Source: Bacteroidales bacterium (GTDB lineage Bacteria; Bacteroidota; Bacteroidia; Bacteroidales; Bacteroidaceae). From it: DNA of 37,768 nt. Shown here piece by piece: positions 1 to 8,671 of the stretch. Below the pieces are notes generated by a model. That model made no database searches. It saw only the letters and a list, made by a program, of their open reading frames with translations, and was not told where the DNA came from. The stretch is from NCBI GenBank assembly GCA_004555245.1, contig SFIS01000052.1, positions 1-37,768 of the forward strand, read 5' to 3'. A program made the position numbers and the translations under genes. Numbering within the stretch: the stretch's first letter is position 1; the number at the start of each line of letters is the position of its first letter.

Positions 1-875
1 TCGGGCTCAAACTCTCGTTTCCTGTCAAGTGATGTTGTGACTGAGTTCCGAGGCAGAGGTGACGAGATACGCATCTGGCCTCTCACCTTTGACGAATACT
101 TTAGTGGTATTGGTGGAGATATACGCAAAGCTTGGTTGGATTACTATACTTTTGGAGGACTGCCACAGGTGGCTTTGCTTGAAACGGAAGAAAAGAAAAC
201 AGACTATTTGCGTGGTCTGTATGAAACAACCTATCTGCGTGATGTAATAGAGCGCAACCATCTGCGTAATCCTGAAGGAATGAAGGAATTGGTGCGTGTA
301 ATAGCCTCGGGCATTGGTTCGTCAACCAATCCAACGAGAATAGCCAATACCTTTCAATCTGCACAAAGGGTAACCATAAAAAGAGACACTATAAAACAAT
401 ACATTGACTATCTGAAAGACTCTTTCTTGATAGAAGAAGCCTTACGCTATGATGTGAAAGGCAGAAAATATATTGGTACCGAGACGAAATACTACTTCGC
501 AGACATCGGCAAGAGGAAACGCACATTATGGAGAATATTATCTATAATGAACTCCGTAGTCGTGGCTATAACGTGGATGTCGGTTTAGTAGAACTTGGAG
601 GCAAAGATGAAAATGGAAAATTTGTCAGAAAACAGTTGGAGGTTGACTTTGTGGTAAACCGTCCTCCATACAGGGTGTACATCCAGTCGGCTTTCCACAT
701 GCCTACGCCAGAGAAGGAACAGCAAGAACGTCGCCCATTATTGTCAATCAATGACCACTTCCGCAAGATTGTCATTGTTGGTGATGATATTCATCGCAAA
801 GAAGATGAACTCGGTGTGTTGACTATTGGGTTGTTGGATTTCTTGACGGACAAAGATTTACTTGAACTGGGATAA
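1..875 (+). pseudogene. AAA ATPase with DUF4143 domain, 5'-truncated and frameshifted
   Basis: This is the 3' part of an archaeal-type/DUF4143 AAA ATPase, a family common in Bacteroidales accessory regions and of poorly known function. The gene enters from the left edge in frame 1 (GSNSRFLSSDV, then EFRGRGDEIRIWPLTFDEYF), which matches the end of the AAA module and the start of DUF4143. The frame continues to FADIG near position 507 and then runs into nonsense, stopping at 588. The family's next block (RQEETHIMENIIYNELRSRG) continues in a different frame from about 507 to the stop at 873-875. The family normally has about eight more residues (LRNARLNF-like) between these blocks, so a small out-of-frame deletion is inferred. 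Without a correction no full-length protein is made. The family call is firm; the frameshift could also be an assembly error. Confidence 0.85.
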
Positions 876-979
876 ACGTAATAATGATATTTGTAGCGAA
901 TACACAAATCCAGTCTTTGGTCAGTTGTCTATTATGAAACAATTCTCTAGAAAAAAGTGAGTGTCTAAGATTATATACT

Positions 980-987
980 TACCTTTG
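980..987 (+). promoter_or_regulatory. Possible Bacteroidetes -7 element before the lipoprotein fragment
   Basis: TACCTTTG fits the TAnnTTTG -7 consensus and lies about 33 nt before the ATG at 1021. No convincing TTTG is seen 19-22 nt upstream, so this is a weak candidate. Confidence 0.35.
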
Positions 988-1011
988 CCATATTAACAAA
1001 CGAGCTGTAAC

Positions 1012-1242
1012 ATGCACAATATGAAAACATTATTATCACTACTTACGATATTGAGTCTGATGTTTATAAGCTGCTCAGCTTTGTCAGTCGAGTTATATGA
1101 AGACAACAAGATTGCAGACCGCCCTATCACGCCCAAAGAAATGCAGAGGATGATGGAACGTGGCTTTGATGTGCAATGGGCTGAATTTAGCAAGAAAATT
1201 GAACTCTGCGTGCAAGTTCCTTGTCCAGCTTTAAGGTGTTGA
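1012..1242 (+). pseudogene. Truncated lipoprotein (N-terminal fragment)
   Basis: The reading frame opens with a lipoprotein signal peptide: a hydrophobic stretch LLSLLTILSLMF followed by the lipobox-like FISC, with the cysteine as the probable lipidated residue. The ATG at 1021 gives the more typical start (MKTLLSLL). About 40 mature residues follow (including RPITPKEMQRMMERGFDVQW), then the frame runs into unrelated sequence from about 1210-1225 and stops at 1242. The segment after the signal peptide loosely recalls the N-terminus of secreted GH5-like glycosidases (an RPIT...MGxGF pattern), but this is too short to assign a function. I infer a surface lipoprotein gene interrupted by the foreign segment that follows it. 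Confidence 0.5.
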
Positions 1243-1387
1243 CTACTATGGCATCTGCTGACTTCTGTGGGTTCGTTGTTACTGCTTGCTTTGCGGCTCG
1301 CCCCACAGACCTCCCCGATTAAGAACATAATCTTTCAGTCTTATACTCCCTTGATTTACTCGCGTCAGTCCGGATAGCTATCGGGCC
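1225..1387 (-). mobile_element. Short remnant, possibly of group II intron-type mobile DNA
   Basis: Between the lipoprotein fragment and the LuxR fragment lies about 160 nt that fits neither gene. Read on the minus strand it contains the phrases GCCCGATAGCTATCCGGAC and GGGGAGGTCTGTGGGGCGAG. I associate these from memory with conserved non-coding sequence upstream of group II intron maturase genes in gut bacteria. No reverse transcriptase coding sequence is present. The minus-strand ORF across it (993-1328) has no protein-like features apart from this phrase. The assignment is tentative; what is directly seen is a foreign-looking insert flanked by two broken genes. Confidence 0.3.
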
Positions 1388-1621
1388 ATCATCCGGCAGT
1401 CAGCCAGCAAGACCGTGCGCCTCACAATTCCGGAACAGCGTATTCTCTATGATGTTTGTAAGGGGTGCTCCAATCCGGAGATTGCCGACCGCATACACCT
1501 CAGCGTTGAAACCGTGAAATGGTATCGGAAGCGGCTGTTGGCCAAGTTTGGGGTGAAAAACACGGTGGCGCTGGTGTCTTTAGTGCTCAAAGAGCATATC
1601 CTGCCTGATAGCGGCGACTGA
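1388..1621 (+). pseudogene. LuxR-type helix-turn-helix fragment (C-terminal DNA-binding domain only)
   Basis: The frame encodes a near-complete LuxR/GerE helix-turn-helix: LTIPEQRILYDVCKGCSNPEIADRIHLSVETVKWYRKRLLAKF, then GVKNTVALVSLVLKEHIL. The motif NPEIADRIHLSVETVKWYRKR is the recognition HTH. An annotated start would be the GTG at 1415, but the frame stays open upstream through IIRQSASKTV to about 1388, where the preceding foreign segment ends. This makes it the 3' end of a longer regulator (receiver or sensor domain missing) rather than a small stand-alone gene. It could still be expressed as a 68-residue DNA-binding protein. A hairpin at 1700-1734 lies downstream and could be its original terminator. 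Confidence 0.6.
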
Positions 1622-1699
1622 TAGTTGCTCTCGCCGCCAGTCGTCAAGTCACAATTTCTCTTTCCGACAAGAAAAGGAGCATACCTTTCGCACAATCTT

Positions 1700-1734
1700 G
1701 TAACTACTCAGCACCCTTGCGCATGAGTAGTTAC
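1700..1734 (+). terminator. 11-bp hairpin after the LuxR fragment
   Basis: GTAACTACTCA (1700-1710) and TGAGTAGTTAC (1724-1734) form a perfect 11-bp stem with a 13-nt loop, followed by a T-containing stretch (TTGTTT). It fits an intrinsic terminator for the LuxR-type gene but could be the end of a mobile element. Confidence 0.45.
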
Positions 1735-1989
1735 TTGTTTAGTAGTTTCCCCGAAAAAAGATGGTAAATGTAGGGCATTTAGATTAGTTGTTAGGGTGTA
1801 CAGTTTGATGACACTGTCGTTTCATGCCACTTTGCGGATGACATTGCAATTGTTACACTTTTTTCTTACAATCACATTCTTACAAGGCAAAAAAACTCTT
1901 CTGACTGAAGAAATCTTATCGCATTACATCATTCGATATGCCTTTTCCTCTAAAAATACATAAATATCAACAGCCGGAGAATCATTTTT
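1735..1989. other. AT-rich intergenic stretch, nothing recognised
   Basis: The 1622-2135 gap holds the hairpin at 1700-1734, the GH31 promoter at 1990-2020 and this AT-rich segment between them. I see no ORF, tRNA or clear repeat in it. It is the last part of the AT-richer patch before GC-richer core sequence begins. Confidence 0.5.
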
Positions 1990-2020
1990 TTTGCAGACAG
2001 AAAGATATTCACTAACTTTG
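1990..2020 (+). promoter_or_regulatory. Bacteroidetes-type promoter for the GH31-coaW genes
   Basis: TTTG at 1990-1993 and TAACTTTG at 2013-2020 are separated by 19 nt, an exact match to the -33/-7 consensus used by the Bacteroidetes primary sigma factor. Transcription would start near 2027, giving a leader of about 108 nt before the ATG at 2136. Confidence 0.8.
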
Positions 2021-2135
2021 TAGAGATTTTGTTGGTCACACGACACACTCACTGACATCCGGCCTTATTCCAACGACAGATGCAGGGAAACCAGACAGCA
2101 TTCTAACCTTAAACCAAGCAATATATATCTAAAAC

Positions 2136-4358
2136 ATGCAACAGACAAACTATTATATTTTCGACTGGATGGACTTCGACAGCGACTTTTCAAAATACGA
2201 ATCGTTGTGGAAGGCCTACGAGCCGACAGCCGTCAACGAAGCCGACGGCGACATTCTCGTCACCGTACCCTATCAGAAACAGGTGCTGCAGGAGGACATG
2301 CTCGCCGACACCAATGTGCCGCAGCGCGACTACACACTGCGCCTGAGAGCCTACGGCGATGCCGTAGTGCGCGTTTTCACATCTATGGCGGGCGACGAGA
2401 TGAGCGACGAGAGCCACATTCTCGACATACATCCCGACATGAAGAAGATGCCGCTGAACGTCAGGCAATGCGACGGCATATACACCATCACTGACGCAAA
2501 GGGCGCCACTCGTGCCATCATCGACACCACGCCCTACAAGACAGAATGGTGGAGCGACCTGCAGCCTGCCCCGCAACCTACAATACACCTCACAGTCTAT
2601 CCTGACGGCGACCCGGCGAAAGGCGTGGAACTGAGCGACGACCATTTCTCTCCGCCGCGCTACGACGCGCTTCCAATCGCCTTCTGCCTCACAGAAGGAA
2701 AGCCGGACAGGGCTACGATGTCTTTCAGATGCGAAGCCGGAGAATGCTTTGCCGGCACCGGCGAGAGGTTCAGGAAAATGGACCTCTCGGGACAGACGTT
2801 CTATCTGAAGAACCAGGACGGGCAGGGCGTCAACAACCGCCGTGCGTACAAGAACATACCGTTCTACATGTCGAGCCGGATGTACGGCGTCTTCTACCAC
2901 ACGTACGACTACTGCCGTCTGTCACTCGCCGACCATTCGACACGATCGGTGCAGTTCCGCAACGACCGCGCCACCATCGACGCTTTCGTCATCGGAGGCG
3001 GGACACCCGAGCGAATACTCTTCCACTACAGGCAGCTGACAGGATTCCCGCCGATGCTGCCGCTATGGTCGTTCGGCATCTGGATGTCGCGAATGACATA
3101 TTTCTCTGCCGACGAGGTTGAAGGGATATGCCGCCGCCTGCGCGACGAGCACTATCCGTGCGATGTCATACACTTAGACACCGGATGGTTCCGCACGGAC
3201 TGGCTCTGCGAATGGAAATTCAACCCGGAGCGCTTTCCCAATCCGGAGGCATTCATCAAACGTCTGGCGGACAACGGATTCAAGGTCAGCCTGTGGCAGC
3301 TGCCGTACGTGGCGGAGGGTGCCGAGCAGATAGCCGAGGCGAAAGCGAACAGATACATCGGCCCGCTACTGCACGAGCAGGCATCAGAAGGCTCAAACTT
3401 CTCTACCTTGGACTATGCCGGAACGATAGACTTCACATACGACAAGGCTACGGAATGGTACAAGTCACTGCTGCGCGAGCTTCTGGAGATGGGCGTGAAA
3501 TGTATCAAGACCGACTTCGGGGAGAACATCCACCTCGACGCCACCTACCACTCGATGTCACCGCGACAGCTCAACAACATCTACGCCCTGCTATATCAGA
3601 AAGCCGCCTTCGAGGTGACGAAAGACGTGACAGGCGACGGCATAGTCTGGGCACGCGCCGCATGGGCTGGCTGTCAGCGCTACCCGCTGCATTGGGGCGG
3701 GGATTCGGAATCGTCGTGGGCAGGAATGGCAGGTTCGCTGAAAGGCGGGCTGCACTTCGGACTGTCGGGATTCGCCTTCTGGAGCCACGACGTGCCGGGA
3801 TTCCACAGCGAGCCGGATTTCATGAACTCTCCCATCGACCCGAAGGTGTATGTGAGATGGACACAGTTCGGCGTCTTCTCCTCACACATGCGCTATCACG
3901 GCTCGCACAAGCGTGAGCCGTGGTTCTACCCGTCAGTGGCAGACATAGTGAAGAAATGGTGGAGAATACGCTATTGGCTCATACCTTATATTATAGAAGA
4001 AAGCGAAGCCGCCACAACGTCGGGCTACCCCGTCATACAGGCTATGCTGATGCACCATCCCGAAGACATGACATGCTGGCACATCGACGACCAATACTAC
4101 TTCGGCCGGAAACTGCTCGTCGCACCGGTGATGAACAGCGACGACAGGCGCGACATCTATCTGCCGGAAGGCGAATGGGTGGACATCTTCTCCGGCGAAA
4201 GATTCCAAGGCCCCACATGGCTGAAGAAGAAAGACGTCCCGCTCGACACCATGCCCGTCTTCTGCAGGCCCGGGACGGAAATCAGCGTCTATGAGCCGGA
4301 AGTGGAATCGACGGACAACATCGACTTCAGCAAAGTCACGAAGAAAACATTCATATAA
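2136..4358 (+). CDS. GH31 glycoside hydrolase, alpha-xylosidase-like
   Basis: A 740-residue family 31 glycosidase that releases alpha-linked xylose (or glucose) from the non-reducing ends of oligosaccharides by a retaining mechanism. The N-terminal beta-sandwich occupies roughly residues 1-280. The catalytic barrel follows from about LWSFGIWMSRMTYF. The nucleophile is D460 in IKTDFGEN and the acid/base is D523 in HWGGDSESSW. HLDTGWFR and SLWQLPY are the usual substrate-pocket strands. The closest remembered relative is YicI-type alpha-xylosidase, based on the KTDFGE and WGGD contexts. No signal peptide is visible, so it probably acts on imported oligosaccharides in the cytoplasm. It is first in a probable operon with coaW, 42 nt downstream. 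GH31 is firm; xylosidase rather than glucosidase is an inference. Confidence 0.88.
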   Translation: MQQTNYYIFDWMDFDSDFSKYESLWKAYEPTAVNEADGDILVTVPYQKQVLQEDMLADTNVPQRDYTLRLRAYGDAVVRVFTSMAGDEMSDESHILDIHPDMKKMPLNVRQCDGIYTITDAKGATRAIIDTTPYKTEWWSDLQPAPQPTIHLTVYPDGDPAKGVELSDDHFSPPRYDALPIAFCLTEGKPDRATMSFRCEAGECFAGTGERFRKMDLSGQTFYLKNQDGQGVNNRRAYKNIPFYMSSRMYGVFYHTYDYCRLSLADHSTRSVQFRNDRATIDAFVIGGGTPERILFHYRQLTGFPPMLPLWSFGIWMSRMTYFSADEVEGICRRLRDEHYPCDVIHLDTGWFRTDWLCEWKFNPERFPNPEAFIKRLADNGFKVSLWQLPYVAEGAEQIAEAKANRYIGPLLHEQASEGSNFSTLDYAGTIDFTYDKATEWYKSLLRELLEMGVKCIKTDFGENIHLDATYHSMSPRQLNNIYALLYQKAAFEVTKDVTGDGIVWARAAWAGCQRYPLHWGGDSESSWAGMAGSLKGGLHFGLSGFAFWSHDVPGFHSEPDFMNSPIDPKVYVRWTQFGVFSSHMRYHGSHKREPWFYPSVADIVKKWWRIRYWLIPYIIEESEAATTSGYPVIQAMLMHHPEDMTCWHIDDQYYFGRKLLVAPVMNSDDRRDIYLPEGEWVDIFSGERFQGPTWLKKKDVPLDTMPVFCRPGTEISVYEPEVESTDNIDFSKVTKKTFI

Positions 4359-4400
4359 CATTCACCCTACCAAAACCCTCTCAAACCGAACTCCCCAACC

Positions 4401-5219
4401 ATGAAGATAAGCATCGGAATAGACGTCGGCATCAGCACGACAAAGATTGTCGGGATGCACGACGGGAAGATTTTGTCGCCCATACGCATCAAGGCTACCG
4501 ACCCCGTGACATCGCTCTACGGCGCTTTCGGCAAATATCTCAACGACAACTCGCTGCAACTCGGCGACATAGACCATGTGATGCTCACCGGGGTGGGCAC
4601 TGCCTACATCAAGTCTCCTGTATATGGACTGCCGACGGCAAAGGCTGACGAGTTTGTTGCCGACGGACTGGGAGCACACTTCGAGAGCCGGCTCGACCGC
4701 ATGATGGTCGTTTCCATGGGCACGGGAACAACTCTCGTGAAATACGACAACGGAGACATCTCGCACGTCGGAGGACTGGGAATGGGCGGCGGAACACTCT
4801 CCGGACTGGCGCGCATAATGCTCGGAACAGACGACATACAGCATATCTCCGAACTTGCAAAGGCCGGCAATATCTCCAACATCGACCTGAAGATAGGCGA
4901 CATCTGCTCTGAAGAAATTCCCGGGCTGCCCGCTTTCGCCACCGCATCACTCTTCGGAAAGGCACAGACGACAGCGAGACATGAGGACATCGCACTCGGA
5001 ATAATCTGCGCCGTGATACAGACGATAGGCTCTGCCACCATTCTCGCAGCCGCCAATTCCGGCATAAAGGATTTTGTGATGATAGGCAATCTGACGCTGC
5101 TGCCACAGAGCAAGGCAATATTCAGCATCATGGAGCAGATATACGGAGTGAAGTTCCATGTGCCACACCATGCGGAATTTGCCACTGCCGTGGGCGCCGC
5201 ACTGCATCCGATGAAATAG
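4401..5219 (+). CDS. coaW: Type II pantothenate kinase
   Basis: A 272-residue ASKHA-fold kinase that phosphorylates pantothenate in the first committed step of coenzyme A synthesis. The N-terminal phosphate-1 loop is GIDVGISTTKIV. The middle of the protein has the family's MVVSMGTGTTLV and GLGMGGGTLSGLA glycine-rich motifs. The C-terminus has the adenosine-region pattern FVMIGNLTLLPQSKAI and the terminal AEFATAVGAAL found in CoaW. Length matches bacterial type II enzymes (about 260-280). It follows the GH31 gene by 42 nt and is probably co-transcribed with it. Type II enzymes are generally insensitive to CoA feedback. No other candidate family fits. Confidence 0.88.
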   Translation: MKISIGIDVGISTTKIVGMHDGKILSPIRIKATDPVTSLYGAFGKYLNDNSLQLGDIDHVMLTGVGTAYIKSPVYGLPTAKADEFVADGLGAHFESRLDRMMVVSMGTGTTLVKYDNGDISHVGGLGMGGGTLSGLARIMLGTDDIQHISELAKAGNISNIDLKIGDICSEEIPGLPAFATASLFGKAQTTARHEDIALGIICAVIQTIGSATILAAANSGIKDFVMIGNLTLLPQSKAIFSIMEQIYGVKFHVPHHAEFATAVGAALHPMK

Positions 5220-5250
5220 TCCATATCTTATTACATATATAACAGAAACA

Positions 5251-8200
5251 TTGCTCACCGTATATAAAGCCTCGGCAGGCTCGGGAAAGACTTTCCGGCT
5301 TGCAACAGAATACATCAAACGACTGATTGTCTCTCCGTTAGGCTTCGACCGCATACTCGCCGTCACGTTCACTAACAAAGCCACAGAAGAGATGAAGATG
5401 CGCATCATGTCACAACTCTATGGCATCGCACGAGACCTGAAGGGCTCAAAGGCGTATTCGGACATCATCATTGAAGAGTTGCAGAAAGAGAACGCCACAT
5501 TGCATTTCACCGACGAGAAAATCGACAAGGCTTTTGTGAAACGACGCGCAGACATGGCGATGCACAACCTTCTGCACAACTACACATTCTTCCGCGTAGA
5601 GACAATCGACCGTTTCTTCCAGACGGTGTTGCGAAACCTTGCGCGCGAACTCGACCTCACGCCTAACCTGCGCATCGAACTGGCGGACAAAGAGATAGAA
5701 CACGAGGCTGTGGATATGTGGATTGACGGGCTGAAAGAGAACGACAAGGAACTGTCGTGGATTCTCGACTACATACGCAGCACGATGGACGAAGAGAAGG
5801 CATGGAACATCATAGACAAGATAAAGCAGTTTGGCGAACAGCTGCTGAAAGACGAATACAAAGAATGCAGCGACGATCTTGCCTCGTCTCTCAGCGACGA
5901 CGCCTATGCCGCCTACTCTGCACAGCTGCGCGGCATGATGCAACGGGCGTCGCAACTCATACATGAAGAGGGAGGCAGGCTGCGCGACATCATCGAGAGG
6001 CACGGCTACGACGCCGATTCGTTCGCACAGGGTGCGCGCGGGGTCGGCGGCTTCATATACAAGATGCAGGACTGCCCCGTCAAAGACCTGAAGCCGAACA
6101 GCTACGTCATAAAGGCTCTCGACACAGACGACACAGAGGCTACGGCATGGTACAAGAAAACGTCAAGCCCCGACATGAAGGCTTTCTGCCGCGACACGCT
6201 GAAACCGGCATTCGTCAGAGCCATGGAGGTCGTCAGACAACAGATGTGTCTCGAAGGCTCGGCACGCATCACACTCAACCACCTGCCAAAGCTCAGGATG
6301 CTGCAGGCCATACAGACAGAAATAACACGCAACAACCGCGAGACAAACCGGTTTCTGCTCTCTGACACGCAACAGCTGCTGACAAAGATGATTGACGGCT
6401 CAGACTCGCCCTTCATCTTTGAAAAAACCGGCAGCCGCCTGCATAACATCATGATTGACGAGTTTCAGGACACATCGTCCGTACAATGGCGGAACTTCAA
6501 GGTGCTGCTGGCCGACTGCATGAGCCACGGACACGACAACCTCATCGTCGGAGACGTGAAACAGAGCATATACAGATGGAGGTCGGGCGACTGGCGTCTG
6601 CTGAACGACATAGAAAGCGAGTTTGACGGAAACATGGTCGTTAGCCAACCTCTCATCACCAACCGGCGTTCTGCCACCCGCGTCATACGGTTCAACAATG
6701 CCTTCTTCACCCGTGCTTCCGACAACCTCTACGAGACGGCGCAAGAGAAGGTGGGGAACGACTATGCCGAAAAACTGAAACGCGCATACAGCGATGTGGC
6801 ACAAAAGTATCCCTCCGACAAGGAAGAGAGCGGATATGTAGAGCTGCATGCCTTCGGGAAAGAAGACTATGAAGAGACCACACTGAACTACATAAGCAAC
6901 ACCGTCACACGCCTCATCCTCGCCGGGAAGACACAGAAAGACATCGCGGTGCTTGTACGCTCCAACCGCCTCATACCCATCATCGTGCAACATTGTCTCT
7001 CTGTCTTCGCCACCTCCGGCAACACTGCTCTACAAGGCATACGCTTCATCTCTGACGAGGCTTTCCTGCTCGGCGCATCATCCGCAGCCGGCATCATCAC
7101 AGACGCCATGCAGCTGCTCCTGACACCTGACGACACCATCACGGCAGCACGACTGTCTGTGGCTTACCAGCGCGATGTGCTGGGAGACACTTCTCCCGTC
7201 TCGTCGCTGATAGCCGGCTTGAAGTTCCCGCAACAGTATCTCGCACGCAAGAACGAACTGCTCGCCATGCCTCTCTATCAGATGTGCGAGGAAATCTACA
7301 ACATCTTCTCGCTCTGCAAGATAGAAGAGCAGAGCGCTTATGTCTGCGCATTCTTCGACCTCCTCTCAGAATACATACAGAACAACATCTCCGATGTCAA
7401 GTCGTTCCTCACATATTGGAACGACATCAAGAACCGCCGGTGCATCGAAGCGGACGGCAACAACGGCATACGCATTCTCACCATACACAAGAGCAAGGGC
7501 CTGGAATACGACTCTGTCATCATACCTTTCTGCGAGTGGGAGATGCTCGGAGCACGCCACAAGCCGCTGCTCTGGTGTCGCCCGCAAGAGGCCCCGTTCG
7601 ACAGGATGCCGGTAATCCCCATTGACTTCGACTCCTCGATGACAAACACCATCTACGAGCCATACTATCGGGACGAATACATGCAGACCTGCGTTGACAA
7701 CCTTAACCTGCTGTACGTCGCCTTCACACGTGCAAAAGAGAACCTCTTCATCTCCACGCAGACCGGACAGAAAGAGAACTACAGAGGACGCCTCTTCGAC
7801 ATTATCATGCCCGACGTCCGGAAGGAGCTGAACATGGACGAAAGCGAAGGGATGTTTTCGTTTGGCGAGTTCAAGGATGCTGCCCGAACAGAAGATGCAG
7901 CATCGCCGGCAACGGCTGCATGCACACGGCAGGACAGTCCGGCTGACAGCGCCGAGCCCAACGTGTTTCTCGTCCCCTTCACCCCGATGCACATCAACAT
8001 AGAGAACACGGCAGGACAGCCGGAGTTCAGAGAAAGCACACAGAGCAGAATCTTCTCACTCACCGAGGATGAAAGAGACGCCGCGACAGATGCCCGGACC
8101 TCTCTCTCTGACGTGAAGAACCGCCTCGAATACATACGGCAGGGAAACATACTGCACCTCATTCTGCAGAACACACATACCATCGACGACCTCGACAGAG

Positions 8201-8574
8201 TCATACGGCAGTTCGAGATGCAAGGCGTGCTGGAGATGTCTGACATTCTCGGCGGCCGCATGAAACGCAACATAATGCGCTGCATGCAGAACGAGACGGT
8301 CAGGAAATGGTTCTCTCCCGGATGGCGCCTGTACAACGAATGCAACATCCTTGAGTATGACAAGAAAGAAGGCAGATACACCGAACACCGCCCTGACCGC
8401 GTGATGACCGACGGGAAAGAGACCATCGTGGTAGATTTCAAGCTCCATTCGCTGAAAGACGAGTATTTCGCTCAGGTCAGGAACTACATCTCCCTGCTGC
8501 GCCGTCTCGGATTCCCCGATGTCAAAGGCTTCATCTGGCTCGTTCTGGCTAACAAGATTGTGGAGGTCAGCTAA
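5251..8574 (+). CDS. addA: UvrD-family helicase/nuclease, AddA-like
   Basis: A 1107-residue superfamily 1 helicase with a C-terminal RecB-type nuclease, the AddA-like partner in double-strand break end resection and recombinational repair. Walker A is ASAGSGKT with K13. Motif II is DEFQD (403-407). Motif VI is YVAFTRAKE (about 822-830). The C-terminal PD-(D/E)xK site is HRPDRV (D1049) followed by VVDFK (D1062, K1064), so the nuclease looks intact. Walker A begins at residue 7, so translation must start here, and the only usable codon is TTG at 5251; no in-frame ATG lies just upstream. The next gene is its AddB-like partner, 97 nt downstream. Identity is firm at family level; the symbol follows usage for Bacteroidetes. 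Confidence 0.88.
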   Translation: MLTVYKASAGSGKTFRLATEYIKRLIVSPLGFDRILAVTFTNKATEEMKMRIMSQLYGIARDLKGSKAYSDIIIEELQKENATLHFTDEKIDKAFVKRRADMAMHNLLHNYTFFRVETIDRFFQTVLRNLARELDLTPNLRIELADKEIEHEAVDMWIDGLKENDKELSWILDYIRSTMDEEKAWNIIDKIKQFGEQLLKDEYKECSDDLASSLSDDAYAAYSAQLRGMMQRASQLIHEEGGRLRDIIERHGYDADSFAQGARGVGGFIYKMQDCPVKDLKPNSYVIKALDTDDTEATAWYKKTSSPDMKAFCRDTLKPAFVRAMEVVRQQMCLEGSARITLNHLPKLRMLQAIQTEITRNNRETNRFLLSDTQQLLTKMIDGSDSPFIFEKTGSRLHNIMIDEFQDTSSVQWRNFKVLLADCMSHGHDNLIVGDVKQSIYRWRSGDWRLLNDIESEFDGNMVVSQPLITNRRSATRVIRFNNAFFTRASDNLYETAQEKVGNDYAEKLKRAYSDVAQKYPSDKEESGYVELHAFGKEDYEETTLNYISNTVTRLILAGKTQKDIAVLVRSNRLIPIIVQHCLSVFATSGNTALQGIRFISDEAFLLGASSAAGIITDAMQLLLTPDDTITAARLSVAYQRDVLGDTSPVSSLIAGLKFPQQYLARKNELLAMPLYQMCEEIYNIFSLCKIEEQSAYVCAFFDLLSEYIQNNISDVKSFLTYWNDIKNRRCIEADGNNGIRILTIHKSKGLEYDSVIIPFCEWEMLGARHKPLLWCRPQEAPFDRMPVIPIDFDSSMTNTIYEPYYRDEYMQTCVDNLNLLYVAFTRAKENLFISTQTGQKENYRGRLFDIIMPDVRKELNMDESEGMFSFGEFKDAARTEDAASPATAACTRQDSPADSAEPNVFLVPFTPMHINIENTAGQPEFRESTQSRIFSLTEDERDAATDARTSLSDVKNRLEYIRQGNILHLILQNTHTIDDLDRVIRQFEMQGVLEMSDILGGRMKRNIMRCMQNETVRKWFSPGWRLYNECNILEYDKKEGRYTEHRPDRVMTDGKETIVVDFKLHSLKDEYFAQVRNYISLLRRLGFPDVKGFIWLVLANKIVEVS

Positions 8575-8671
8575 AAAAACAGTATCGTCAAAACAAAAAA
8601 AAGATGCCATCAGACTGAAAGGATGATGACATCAAGCAGAAAGAAGGCGGTGTCAGCCACCTAAAGAAACA

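Noticed and set aside
993..1328. Minus-strand ORF of 111 codons across the left-end mosaic
   Set aside because: It spans the junction of unrelated segments. The translated phrase is explained by conserved non-coding mobile-element DNA rather than by a protein.
2190..2900. Minus-strand ORF of 236 codons opposite the GH31 gene
   Set aside because: It has no protein-like motifs and lies wholly within a confidently identified gene.
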